This document shows positions 7,566-16,551 of a stretch of DNA of 64,000 nucleotides, in pieces; positions within the stretch are counted from its first letter, which is position 1; every line of letters starts with the position of its first letter. Origin of the DNA: an uncultured Pelagibacteraceae bacterium (GTDB lineage: Bacteria > Pseudomonadota > Alphaproteobacteria > Pelagibacterales > Pelagibacteraceae); NCBI GenBank assembly GCA_902521355.1, contig CABYRT010000007.1, positions 22,181 to 86,180 on the forward strand, written 5' to 3'. The translations under genes and the position numbers were made by a program. The notes below the pieces were generated by a model. That model was not told the origin of the DNA. It made no database searches and saw only the letters and a program-made list of their open reading frames with translations.

Positions 7566-10469
7566 ATGCGGTTTAATTCAGATCAGATACAAAAAATTGG
7601 CAAAGAAATTAGTAGTAAAATTGATGGAAAAACTTTATTCGATGAATTCTCACGTGGAAGATACAGTACCGATGCTTCTGTATATCAAATTAAACCACTT
7701 GGTGTAGTTCTTCCAAAAGATACCAATGATGTTTTAAGTTTAATGGAGTATTCACAAAAGAATTCTGTACCTCTATTAGCGAGAGGAGGTGGAAGTTCTC
7801 AATGTGGTCAGACTGTTGGCGAAAGTGTTGTACTCGATTACAGCAAACATCAAAATAAAATTTTAGAACTTAACGTTGAAGAAAAATATGTATGGGTTCA
7901 GCCAGGTGTCGTATTAGATCATCTAAATGCTTATTTGAAGCCTCATGGACTTTGGTTTCCAGTAGACGTTTCAACAAGCAGTAGAGCAACTATTGGAGGG
8001 ATGTCAGCTAACAACTCTTGTGGATCAAGATCTTTATATTATGGCAACATGGTTCATAACGTATTGGCAATTGAAGCAATATTGGATGATGGCTCCATAT
8101 TTAATTTTGATCAAATAAATAAGAATTATTTAGCTACAAAGAACAATCAAGATAGACTCTATAAAATCATAGATAAATTCATAGATGTGAAACAACAGGT
8201 TGGAGACGAAATTGATGCTAATTGGCCAACAACACAAAGAAGAGTTGGAGGATATAACATTGATTTAATTGATCCTGAAGGCTTCAACTCATCAAATCTT
8301 CTTGTTGGTTCTGAAGGAACATTATCTTTATTTAATAAAATAAAATTAAAATTATCAGAAATACCAAAGAATAAAATTTTAGGTGTCTGTTACTTTGATA
8401 ATTTCCATCAAGCAATGGAATTATCAAAAGAGATTGTGAAATTAAAACCAACCTGCGTTGAGTTGATGGACCAAAATTTATTAAATTTAGCAAAAGAAAT
8501 CCCGATGTATGCTGGGGGTATAAAAAAATATATTAAAGGAAATCCTGAAGCTGTTTTGATGGTAGAATTTATTGATACCGAGAAAAGTGTATATGAAAAG
8601 AAAATAAAGGATCTAGAATATTTAGTTTTAAACCAAAACAAAAAAAACGAGTTTTCATATTATTCAGATCTTTCAGAACAGAAAGAGGTTTTTGAAATAA
8701 GAAAAGCTGGATTAAATATTTTGATGTCAATGAAAGGTGATAGAAAACCAGTTGCCTTCATTGAAGATTGTGCAGTTTCTTTAGAACACTTAGCTGACTA
8801 CACAGCTAGATTAAAAGAAATATTTAAAAAATATGGAACAAGTGGAATGTTTTATGCACATGCATCTGTTGGAACTCTCCATGTAAGACCAGTTTTAAAT
8901 ATGAAATCAGACAAAGATATACAAAACATGAGATCCATATCTGAAGAAGCTTTTGAAATGGTTAAAGATTATAAAGGTTCTCATTCTGGTGAGCATGGTG
9001 ATGGAATTGTTAGATCAGAATTTCATGAAATGATGTTTGGTAAAAAAATCACAAATGCATTTGAAGAAATAAAAGATACGTTCGATAGTAAAAACCTTTT
9101 AAATCCAGGTAAAATTGTTCGACCGTTTAAATCAAATGATAGATCTTTAATGAGATACAAATCAGGTTATCAAACAGAAAATATAGATACACATTATGAT
9201 TGGTCAAACTGGGGCCAATTCTCTGATGCTGTTGAGATGTGTAATAACAATGGAGCTTGTAGAAAATTAGATTCTGGTGTGATGTGTCCGTCATACAGAG
9301 TAACTAAAGAAGAAAAAGATTTAGTCAGAGGTAGAGCAAATACTTTAAGATTAGCTTTGTCTAATCAACTTCCAGAAGGTTCATTTGCATCAAAAGAAAT
9401 GTATGAAACCATGGAGCTATGTGTCAGCTGTAAAGCTTGTCAAAGAGAATGCCCTATGTCGGTTGATATGGCTAAAATGAAATCTGAATTTCTTTCTCAT
9501 TACTATAAAAAATTTAGTATGCGAATTAAAGATAGAGTTATCTCAGATATGCCAAGACTTATTTGGTTATTAAAAATTGTTGCTCCTATATTCAATAAGG
9601 TCAAAAACTTACCGCTAATCTCAACAATTGTTGAAAGGTTTGGTTTTGCAACTGCAAGGACTATGCCTGAAGTTCAAAACCAGAATGCATTACGAGAGAT
9701 TTACAAAAGTCAGACGGTATCAGAGAATAAAGTAATTTTGTTTGCAGACACATTTAATATTAATTTTGAAAATGAAAATTTAGTTTATGCAATTAAAGTA
9801 CTAAATAAATTTGGTTATCAAGCAATTATACCAAGTTTTGGTAAAGATAAATTAAAGAGACCTCTTTGTTGTGGTAGAACTTATATATCTTATGGTCAAT
9901 TAGACAAAGCATCTGAAGAGCTTAATAGATTTAATGATTACGTTATTCAAAATAATTATATTGATTTACCAGTTGTAGGTATTGAACCATCCTGTTTATT
10001 AACTTTTAACGATGAATATCAAACTTTAAAAAATGTGAAAAATAGAGAACAAATTAAAAATAAATTTTATCTACTTGAGGAATTTATTTTAGAACAAATA
10101 AGAAATAATAATAAAATTAAAGCAAACAAGTTTGATCAAAATGTATTAATTCATGGACACTGTCATCAAAAATCACAGGATAGAATGAAAGGGCTAACTA
10201 ATCTTTTATCAGAATTAAATATTAATAATAAAATGATAGATTCTAGTTGTTGTGGTATGGCTGGTTCATTTGGATATGACAGTAAGACTTACGATGTCTC
10301 CAAAAAAATGGCAAATCTTTCTTTGATACCTGCAATCAATAATAGTGGTGAAAAAGATTTTATAGTTGCAAATGGTACGAGCTGCAGACATCAAATATCT
10401 GATTTATCTGAGAAAAAAGGTAAGCATGTCTCAGAATTATTATTTAAAATTTTTGAAACTGTTAACTAA
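7566..10469 (+). CDS. Fused FAD-linked 2-hydroxyacid dehydrogenase and Fe-S oxidoreductase
   Basis: A 967-residue enzyme of the D-lactate/D-2-hydroxyglutarate dehydrogenase (YdiJ-like) type. The N-terminal half is a PCMH-type FAD domain (ARGGGSSQCGQTVGES near residue 75) with the FAD-oxidase C domain ending at GEHGDGIVRSEFH. The middle has a ferredoxin-like section with a Cys-rich stretch (CNNNGACRK, MCPSY) and a CxxCxxC-CP motif (CVSCKACQRECP). The C-terminal third has two CCG elements (PLCCGRTY and SSCCGMAGS), as in glycolate oxidase GlcF. It would oxidise a D-2-hydroxyacid to a 2-oxoacid and pass electrons on. The last codons overlap the convergent CoA-transferase gene by 4 bp. Confidence 0.85.
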   Translation: MRFNSDQIQKIGKEISSKIDGKTLFDEFSRGRYSTDASVYQIKPLGVVLPKDTNDVLSLMEYSQKNSVPLLARGGGSSQCGQTVGESVVLDYSKHQNKILELNVEEKYVWVQPGVVLDHLNAYLKPHGLWFPVDVSTSSRATIGGMSANNSCGSRSLYYGNMVHNVLAIEAILDDGSIFNFDQINKNYLATKNNQDRLYKIIDKFIDVKQQVGDEIDANWPTTQRRVGGYNIDLIDPEGFNSSNLLVGSEGTLSLFNKIKLKLSEIPKNKILGVCYFDNFHQAMELSKEIVKLKPTCVELMDQNLLNLAKEIPMYAGGIKKYIKGNPEAVLMVEFIDTEKSVYEKKIKDLEYLVLNQNKKNEFSYYSDLSEQKEVFEIRKAGLNILMSMKGDRKPVAFIEDCAVSLEHLADYTARLKEIFKKYGTSGMFYAHASVGTLHVRPVLNMKSDKDIQNMRSISEEAFEMVKDYKGSHSGEHGDGIVRSEFHEMMFGKKITNAFEEIKDTFDSKNLLNPGKIVRPFKSNDRSLMRYKSGYQTENIDTHYDWSNWGQFSDAVEMCNNNGACRKLDSGVMCPSYRVTKEEKDLVRGRANTLRLALSNQLPEGSFASKEMYETMELCVSCKACQRECPMSVDMAKMKSEFLSHYYKKFSMRIKDRVISDMPRLIWLLKIVAPIFNKVKNLPLISTIVERFGFATARTMPEVQNQNALREIYKSQTVSENKVILFADTFNINFENENLVYAIKVLNKFGYQAIIPSFGKDKLKRPLCCGRTYISYGQLDKASEELNRFNDYVIQNNYIDLPVVGIEPSCLLTFNDEYQTLKNVKNREQIKNKFYLLEEFILEQIRNNNKIKANKFDQNVLIHGHCHQKSQDRMKGLTNLLSELNINNKMIDSSCCGMAGSFGYDSKTYDVSKKMANLSLIPAINNSGEKDFIVANGTSCRHQISDLSEKKGKHVSELLFKIFETVN

Positions 10470-11659
10470 AGAATTACTTTTCTATTAAAAAAATCTTCAA
10501 TCTGGTCATCTTTGTAACCAAAAATTTGCATGACCTCTTTAGTATGTTCTCCTAAGTTCGGAGCACCTTTTGATTTTTCTGTTTTACTTTTTGAAAATTT
10601 AATTGGCATACCAATAGCCTTACTTTTACCAGCTTTTTTATTATCTACTTCTATAACCATTTCTCTTTCAATTGTTTGAGGATCTTTAAACATGTCTGTT
10701 ATAGAGTTAATAGGTCCGCATGGTAATCCATTATCATCAAAGATTTTTAACCATTCGTTTGAAGTTTTTTTAATTAGTTCTTCGTTAAGAATATCAACTA
10801 ATTCTTTTAAATTTTGTTTTCTATTTAAATTAGATGAAAACTTTTCATTTTCTTGCAAATCTTCACGACCAATTGCTTTAAGTAACATAAGCCAAGTATT
10901 TTGATTTGAAGCACCTACTGTTATCCATTTATCTTTTGTTTTAAATGCTTGATAAGGAGCTGTTAAAGGATGTGCCGATCCTAAAGGACCCGGTGACTCT
11001 CCAGTAGCACCTGCAATAGCAGATTGCCAGTAAGTATGAACAATACCTGCTTCATACAAAGATGTATCAACTTTTTGTCCTTCACCAGTTTTTTCTCTAT
11101 GAACTAATGCTGCTAAAATTCCACTAGCTGCAAGTAAACCTGCTGTAATATCTGTTATAGGTGCACCAACTTTCATTGGTGGTTTTTCTTTACTTTCACC
11201 AGTAATACTCATTAACCCACTCATTCCTTGAGCGACTAAATCAAATCCTCCTTTATCTGCGTAAGGACCCGTTCTACCGTATCCAGATATTTCACATAAT
11301 ATGATTTTAGGATTAATTTTTGACATGACGTCATATCCAACACCTAGTTTTTCTAATGTCCCTTTTCTAAAATTCTCTAAAACTACATCAGAATTTTTTA
11401 CCATCGTCTTAAATATCTCTATTCCATCTTTGTCTTTTAAATTTAATGCAATACCTTTCTTATTTCTATTCATCATCATAAAAGCTGCGGACTCACCATT
11501 AATTTCTGGTGGCAAGAAGTTTCTGGTATCATCTCCTCCGGGTGTCTTTTCTATTTTAATTACCTCTGCACCAAGATCAGCTAATAATAGTCCACAAGTC
11601 GGACCAGCCATTATTTGTGCCATTTCAAGTACACGAATGCCTTTTAATGATGCGGTCAT
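10466..11659 (-). CDS. Class III CoA-transferase (CaiB/BaiF/Frc family)
   Basis: A 397-residue family III CoA-transferase. The start (GIRVLEMAQIMAGPTCGLLLADLGAEVIKIE), read here in shorter pieces, is the family hallmark: GIRVLEM followed by AGPTC and LGAEVIKIE. The catalytic aspartate is in GGFDLVAQG near residue 168. It would move CoA from an acyl-CoA donor to a carboxylic acid. It heads the block of the crotonase and TRAP genes only by position, being the last gene on the minus strand of that run (order: TRAP binding protein, small permease, large permease, crotonase, CoA-transferase). This context suggests import of an acid, CoA activation and then crotonase chemistry. Confidence 0.88.
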   Translation of the reverse strand: MTASLKGIRVLEMAQIMAGPTCGLLLADLGAEVIKIEKTPGGDDTRNFLPPEINGESAAFMMMNRNKKGIALNLKDKDGIEIFKTMVKNSDVVLENFRKGTLEKLGVGYDVMSKINPKIILCEISGYGRTGPYADKGGFDLVAQGMSGLMSITGESKEKPPMKVGAPITDITAGLLAASGILAALVHREKTGEGQKVDTSLYEAGIVHTYWQSAIAGATGESPGPLGSAHPLTAPYQAFKTKDKWITVGASNQNTWLMLLKAIGREDLQENEKFSSNLNRKQNLKELVDILNEELIKKTSNEWLKIFDDNGLPCGPINSITDMFKDPQTIEREMVIEVDNKKAGKSKAIGMPIKFSKSKTEKSKGAPNLGEHTKEVMQIFGYKDDQIEDFFNRKVIL

Positions 11660-11662
11660 CTA

Positions 11663-12445
11663 TTACTTATTTTTGAATTTTGGTTTTGTTTTGTTTAAGA
11701 AAGATTGATATCCAATTTTAAAGTCTTGGGTATCGTAACATTTGTAACCTAGATTATTTATTTTTTCTGTGACTTTTCCATTTTTTAAAATGTTTCTTGC
11801 AAATTGCTTGTGCCACCTTGCAACTTTTGGAGCACCTTCACATATTAATTCAGCTGATTTATAAGCTTCTTTTTCAACATCTTTATCGTTAACTACTCTA
11901 TTAACTAACCTCTTCTGAAACGCTTCATCAGCTCCAAAGACTCTTCCTTCAAATAATATTTCCATTGCAGTCGTGTAATTGGTTACTTTTAAAAGTACCT
12001 CAAGTTCTTTTGCAGCCATTGTTAAGCCTAATCTTTTAATCGGAACTCCAAACCTAGAGCTTTTGCCACAAATTCTAATGTCACAACATCCTGCTATTTC
12101 CAATCCACCTCCAACACATATTCCTTCAATCAAAGCAATTGTTGGTATTGGACAATCAAAAATTGCTCCAAGTGTTCCGTGTAAAAATTTGCCGTAAGAT
12201 TTTGCTAATTTTGATGAAGACCTTTGTTTTTTAAATTCTCCAATATCATTTCCTGGTGAAAAAGATTTACCGCCCTCTCCTCTTATTATGATGCATCTTA
12301 AATTTTTATTTTTGGATAACTTTTTGAAAACTTTGCCAAGCTCAATCCACATTGGCTTAGTCATTGCATTTAGTTTTTCTGGTCTATTAATAACAACCTC
12401 AACTAAATGTTTATTTTTTTTATTTACTTTAATTAATTTGCTCAT
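11663..12445 (-). CDS. Crotonase/enoyl-CoA hydratase family protein
   Basis: A 260-residue crotonase-fold enzyme. The oxyanion-hole regions are clear (FSPGNDIGEF and EGICVGGGLEIAG). The first catalytic Glu of enoyl-CoA hydratases (in GGGLE) is kept, but the second, normally in a PE pair, is replaced by Ile (FGVPIKRLG), so simple hydration is less certain; a dehydratase, isomerase or lyase of CoA esters is possible. It is directly followed by the CoA-transferase (3-bp gap) and directly preceded by the TRAP large permease, so the three likely share a transcript. It probably acts on the CoA ester made by that transferase. Confidence 0.85.
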   Translation of the reverse strand: MSKLIKVNKKNKHLVEVVINRPEKLNAMTKPMWIELGKVFKKLSKNKNLRCIIIRGEGGKSFSPGNDIGEFKKQRSSSKLAKSYGKFLHGTLGAIFDCPIPTIALIEGICVGGGLEIAGCCDIRICGKSSRFGVPIKRLGLTMAAKELEVLLKVTNYTTAMEILFEGRVFGADEAFQKRLVNRVVNDKDVEKEAYKSAELICEGAPKVARWHKQFARNILKNGKVTEKINNLGYKCYDTQDFKIGYQSFLNKTKPKFKNK

Positions 12446-13729
12446 TTAGCTCCTATAAAAAAACTCAACTAAGGTCATCGGTATAGCTGGAACATAAGTT
12501 ACTAACATTAACAATACTAATAATACACATATAAAGGATATATTCGATCTTGTTACATCCCATATGTCTGCTTTTGCAACGGAACAAGCCGTAACTAGAA
12601 CACTTGCAACTGGTGGTGTTTGTTGACCAATTGCTAAATTTAAAGTTACAATTATACCAAAGTGAACTGGATCAATACCTACCGCATTAACTAATGGCAT
12701 TACAATTGGAACTGTTAAAATTATTGCAGCAACTGAATGTAAAAAGAAACCTATTACTAAAAGAAATACATTAAGTATTCCTAAGACTGCATATTTATTA
12801 TTTGTAAAATCAATAATTGACTCTGCAACTTTTTGTGGGATTTGTTCAATTGTTAAAAATTCACCCAGTAATACAGATGCAGCTACTAATAACATTACTG
12901 AAGCTGTTTGAATTGCTCCTTCACAAGCTGACTCGTATAATCTTTTAAAGTCAATTTCTTTATAAATAAATCCAATAACTAATGATGCTACAACTGCTAA
13001 ACCTGCTCCTTCAGTTGCTGTTACAACTCCTCCAAAAATTCCACCTAATATAATGATAGGTAGTAAAAATGCTAAAGCTGCATCTTTTGCAGTTTTCTTT
13101 ACATTTGGAATATTAAATGTTTCCTCAACAGGAAAGTTTTTACGTCTTGCAGTAATGTATGCTGCTAACATTAAGAAGAAGCCACCTATTACACCTGGAA
13201 CAATTCCAGCTACAAATAATTGAACCACTGAACTTTGAGCCATTACCGCGTAAACAATCATTGGTATTGAAGGTGGAATGATAATCGCCAAAGACGCTGA
13301 GGATGAAGTTACTGCAGCAGCAAATGGACCTGGATATCCTTTTTTCTTCATCGCTGGAATTAGAATAGATCCAAGTGCAGCAACATCTGCAACAGCTGAG
13401 CCAGAAATTTCAGCAAAAAACATAGAGGTAGCAATGTTAATCATGCTTAAACCACCTTTGATAAATCCAACAAGCGCTGAAGCAAAAGCAATTAATCTTC
13501 TAGAAATACCCGCACTATTCATAATTGATCCAGCTAGGATAAATAGAGGAATAGCGATCAATGGAAACTTCATTGATCCGTCAAACATAACAATTGCCGT
13601 ATCAATTAGAAAACTTGTTCCAGTTTTCAAAACCATTGCAATAATTGTTGTTACTGCAAGGCCAATAGCGATAGGTACATTTATAGATAAAAGAAGTAGA
13701 AGAACTGCAAACATTGTAAGAATTATCAT
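12446..13729 (-). CDS. TRAP transporter large permease (DctM family)
   Basis: The large, about 12-helix inner-membrane subunit of a TRAP transporter, 427 residues, the usual size. It has the DctM hallmarks: LAGSIMNSAGISRRLIAFA near residue 65, SGSAVADVAALGSILIPAM near 110, and the repeat GIDPVHFGIIVTLNLAIGQQTPP near 350. It drives sodium-linked uptake of organic acids together with the small permease and the periplasmic receptor. It abuts both neighbours (start at the stop of the small permease, stop just before the crotonase start), so expression is coupled. Confidence 0.93.
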   Translation of the reverse strand: MIILTMFAVLLLLLSINVPIAIGLAVTTIIAMVLKTGTSFLIDTAIVMFDGSMKFPLIAIPLFILAGSIMNSAGISRRLIAFASALVGFIKGGLSMINIATSMFFAEISGSAVADVAALGSILIPAMKKKGYPGPFAAAVTSSSASLAIIIPPSIPMIVYAVMAQSSVVQLFVAGIVPGVIGGFFLMLAAYITARRKNFPVEETFNIPNVKKTAKDAALAFLLPIIILGGIFGGVVTATEGAGLAVVASLVIGFIYKEIDFKRLYESACEGAIQTASVMLLVAASVLLGEFLTIEQIPQKVAESIIDFTNNKYAVLGILNVFLLVIGFFLHSVAAIILTVPIVMPLVNAVGIDPVHFGIIVTLNLAIGQQTPPVASVLVTACSVAKADIWDVTRSNISFICVLLVLLMLVTYVPAIPMTLVEFFYRS

Positions 13730-14238
13730 TAAATATCTCCTGTTTGCTCGTCACCTGTTGTTTGAAGAACTAAATTTTTATAGTCTTCGGGAATTCTTAA
13801 AGTTTCAGATAAAATAAATAAACATGATGCAATTGGAATAACTGATTGCACAAAAGGTTGAGGAACCCACTCTAATGTTACTAAGGTTTCTCCAGTTATA
13901 AGAGTTAAAACTAAGTAACCATAGTAAGCTAATAATATTAAAAAACCATAAACAACTAATTTTGAGACTACAAAGAAAATTTTTCTAAGTACTAATGGAA
14001 AGGCTTTAAAAATACTTGGAACACTTATATGAGCGCCTTTCAAAGCTGCGTATGCTGAACCATAATAAGTTATCCAAGCAAGTTGAACAGCTGCAACCTC
14101 GTCATACCAAACTAAAGCACTACCAGCAAAACGAAAAGTAACACCAAGTAAAACTGTTACTGCTAATGCTACCATCATTATAAACAGTATTAGTTTTAAT
14201 ATTTTTTCGTAAGAATTTATAAATTTTTGCAATGTCAT
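13729..14238 (-). CDS. TRAP transporter small permease (DctQ family)
   Basis: The four-helix small permease of the TRAP system, 169 residues. Hydrophobic segments lie near residues 16-34, 50-68, 87-107 and 127-147, and the W-Y-D-E-V motif after the second segment start (ALVWYDEVAAVQLAWITYYG) is typical of DctQ; only part is quoted as key residues. It follows the binding-protein gene by 42 bp and overlaps the large-permease start by one base. It bridges receptor and large permease in the inner membrane. Confidence 0.9.
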   Translation of the reverse strand: MTLQKFINSYEKILKLILFIMMVALAVTVLLGVTFRFAGSALVWYDEVAAVQLAWITYYGSAYAALKGAHISVPSIFKAFPLVLRKIFFVVSKLVVYGFLILLAYYGYLVLTLITGETLVTLEWVPQPFVQSVIPIASCLFILSETLRIPEDYKNLVLQTTGDEQTGDI

Positions 14239-14280
14239 TTTTTTTCAGGCCCTCTGGTAGAGGGCCTGTTACAAATTATG

Positions 14281-15255
14281 TTAATTTGCTAAAGACGATA
14301 CTTTATCAATTAACGCACCACCAGTTGGTACTTCTGACGCGAATTGATCGTATATTCCTTTACTTGCACTAATGAAAGCACCTTTGTCAGCTTCGTTAAC
14401 TTGAACTCCAGCTGATTTGATAACTCCCAATAAAGATTTTTCAAGATTAGCAGCCTCAGCATAAACAAATTTTTGTGTATCTTTAGCAGCTTGCTCTAAA
14501 ATACTTTGTACATCTGCAGGTAGTTTGCTCCAATGATCTTTATGTACTGTTACATAAGCAGGAGTGTAAACGTGACCTGTGATTGATAAATATTTTTGAA
14601 CTTCTTGGAATTTAGCACTAGCAATTTGAGCATATGGGTTTTCTTGTCCATCCATTGTTCCTGTTTTCAAAGCAGTAAATACTTCTGAGAAAGACATTGG
14701 AGTTGGGTTTGCACCATATGATTGGAACATTTTAACTCTCCATTTTGATTTAGGTGTTCTTAATTTAATTCCTTTTAAGTCACCTGGAGTGTTAATTGGT
14801 CTAGTGTTGTTTGTGATATGTCTAAATCCATTTTCCCAAACAGCAATAACTTTGTATCCAGTTTTATCTTCAAGATTTTTAAACATTCCTGGTAAAACTT
14901 GGCTTTCAACTTTATTCATGTGTTTTCTGTCTTTAATAATGAAAGGCATATCAAATACACCAAACTCATCATGAATAGATGCCATTACTGATGAAGGTAA
15001 CCACATGTTAACTGTACCTAATTTTAGTTTTTGCATTCCTTGTTTGTCTTTACCAAGTTGCGAAGAACCAAAAACAGTTACTTTTCCTTTGCTGCCTAAT
15101 CTCTCATTTGCAAGTTTAGCAAAATGATCAACTGATGCAGAAAATAAAGATCCAGGTTTTCCTACGTGTCCAAATTTTACTTCAGTTGAATTTGCTGAGA
15201 AACTTAAAAATAGAGACGATAATAAAACAACAATTATCTTAAAATATTTGTTCAT
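14281..15255 (-). CDS. TRAP transporter substrate-binding protein (DctP family)
   Basis: A periplasmic solute receptor, 324 residues, with a signal peptide ending near SFSANS (about residue 23). The mature protein has the DctP pattern, including the loop with the conserved carboxylate-binding arginine region near LKGIKLRTPKS and the downstream GTMDGQENPYAQI segment. It captures an organic acid, often a C4-dicarboxylate, hydroxyacid or 2-oxoacid, for the two permeases encoded just downstream. The first gene of the operon, it is preceded by an 87-bp gap that should carry the promoter. The ligand cannot be told from sequence. Confidence 0.92.
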   Translation of the reverse strand: MNKYFKIIVVLLSSLFLSFSANSTEVKFGHVGKPGSLFSASVDHFAKLANERLGSKGKVTVFGSSQLGKDKQGMQKLKLGTVNMWLPSSVMASIHDEFGVFDMPFIIKDRKHMNKVESQVLPGMFKNLEDKTGYKVIAVWENGFRHITNNTRPINTPGDLKGIKLRTPKSKWRVKMFQSYGANPTPMSFSEVFTALKTGTMDGQENPYAQIASAKFQEVQKYLSITGHVYTPAYVTVHKDHWSKLPADVQSILEQAAKDTQKFVYAEAANLEKSLLGVIKSAGVQVNEADKGAFISASKGIYDQFASEVPTGGALIDKVSSLAN

Positions 15256-15342
15256 ATTTCCCTCTTAAGTTTGTTTTTTTAAAACAGCTTATAGAAAATA
15301 TGGATGCAGTGCTAGGGATTAAATTGGCGTATAGGAAAAAAA

Positions 15343-15612
15343 TTATCGATCTTTAAATTCAAGATTGCCTCGGGAGTCGACACTCTTTTTGACATGCTGA
15401 TAGTAGGTAGGATTATCAATCAGTCTTGACATATCTATACCCTTATTCTCATAACGTCTTTTTATTGTCATTCTTGGGATTATTACGAGGTTCATATTAT
15501 CAATGAAGTCCTCGGTCCACTCTTTTTCTATCTTATCTTTAACCAATCTTTTCAAAAATACTCTCAGATCAGAGCAACTAAGGTGTTTAATTTTTTCGTT
15601 ATACAATACCAT
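15343..15612 (-). CDS. Small protein of unknown function (89 aa)
   Basis: An 89-residue, strongly charged, soluble protein that I do not recognise. It has no signal peptide or membrane segment. The sequence is helix-forming in its first 40 residues (SDLRVFLKRLVKDKIEK) and richer in Arg than its neighbours. It lies 24 bp after the secreted Cys-rich protein on the same strand and may be cotranscribed. Because it is short and without a known domain, its reality rests on the open frame and placement only. Confidence 0.5.
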   Translation of the reverse strand: MVLYNEKIKHLSCSDLRVFLKRLVKDKIEKEWTEDFIDNMNLVIIPRMTIKRRYENKGIDMSRLIDNPTYYQHVKKSVDSRGNLEFKDR

Positions 15613-15636
15613 TTTGATGAATATATAATCTTGGTA

Positions 15637-16338
15637 TTATCTTGCAAGTTTAATGAATATATCTCCCATGCCTGACTGAAGCTGATCTAATGGAGTATTA
15701 TTTCTAAGCGTACAATATCTGCCTGTAACTTGGTGTCTATCTATGGCATTAACATTATATTGAGTGCATGTTTTGGCTTTGTGTAATAAACCAATGACTA
15801 GTTTTCCATCTACTACTGAAACTTGTTTCGTATCTAAATCATTGCCATTACAAAAATATTTTTTGTTTACCCTTTCAGGAAAATCTGTTTTCCCACAAGG
15901 ATTTTCAATTGTGAACACATAAAATTCTTTTTCTATACCTTTAAATTTATGCTTCATCTTAGTTGTTTTTGAATATTTCATTAAATCGCAGGAACATGGA
16001 ATGCAGCATCTATAATATTCACCACATATCTTTTTACCTGTATTGTTTTCAGTTAAATAGACATATTCCGGTACTGCATTTGGGCTTATTAAAGAACCTG
16101 ATACCGCACAATATAATTTATTGTATTCTACAAAATCTTCATAAGAGATATCTTTATCAATTATATATTTAAAAAATTTAGGACCTGCCGCATTTCTATT
16201 TCTGTCTGGGAAAATTTTATTCCAATCATTAACGATATCTTGATAATAGTTTTTTTCTTCAGAATTTGCTGAATTTATCGGAATTGAAAAAAAAATAATA
16301 AATATAATAAGACTAATTGTGTTTTTAATACTGTGCAT
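15637..16338 (-). CDS. Secreted cysteine-rich protein of unknown function
   Basis: A 233-residue exported protein with a signal peptide ending near INSANS (about residue 26). The mature part carries about ten cysteines, including the dense motif CGEYYRCCIPCSCDLMK around residues 104-120, plus later single cysteines in NPCGK, YFCNG, KTCTQ and RYCTL. Such spacing suggests several disulfides or a metal site in the periplasm. No enzyme motif is recognised. The neighbours are a tiny membrane peptide upstream and an 89-residue protein downstream, all on the minus strand. Confidence 0.6.
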   Translation of the reverse strand: MHSIKNTISLIIFIIFFSIPINSANSEEKNYYQDIVNDWNKIFPDRNRNAAGPKFFKYIIDKDISYEDFVEYNKLYCAVSGSLISPNAVPEYVYLTENNTGKKICGEYYRCCIPCSCDLMKYSKTTKMKHKFKGIEKEFYVFTIENPCGKTDFPERVNKKYFCNGNDLDTKQVSVVDGKLVIGLLHKAKTCTQYNVNAIDRHQVTGRYCTLRNNTPLDQLQSGMGDIFIKLAR

Positions 16339-16349
16339 TAATTAAAAAT

Positions 16350-16493
16350 TTAAAAACCCATATTTGACCAGTTGCTTCGGTCTTGAATTTTGCTATTGAA
16401 TTTTTTTAATTCTTCCTCAGATGGTTCCCTAAAAAGATACATAACAATTCCTGAAACAAATAATGCCAATAATGATAAAGAACAAATAGTCAT
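16350..16493 (-). CDS. Tiny membrane-anchored peptide (47 aa)
   Basis: An open frame of 47 codons between the VCBS-repeat gene and the Cys-rich secreted gene. The translation starts MTICSLSLLALFVSGIVMYL, a single membrane-spanning helix, followed by a charged tail (FREPSEEELKK and an Asn/Ser-rich end). The hydrophobic-then-charged layout and the tight fit between neighbours on the same strand support a real gene, but the ribosome-binding site is weak. Function unknown. Confidence 0.45.
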   Translation of the reverse strand: MTICSLSLLALFVSGIVMYLFREPSEEELKKFNSKIQDRSNWSNMGF

Positions 16494-16551
16494 AAGCTCG
16501 ATATATAAAAGCTTTGTAATTTTTCAACACTATATAATGAGTAGTATTGTC

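Noticed and set aside
11301..11708. 135-residue open frame opposite the CoA-transferase start
   Set aside because: Antisense to a clearly recognised gene, no domain, and it runs across the junction of two real genes.
13278..13817. 179-residue open frame opposite the TRAP permease genes
   Set aside because: It is antisense to two well-supported TRAP subunits, has a composition expected from the reverse of hydrophobic codons (many Ile, Ala, Pro) and shows no family pattern.
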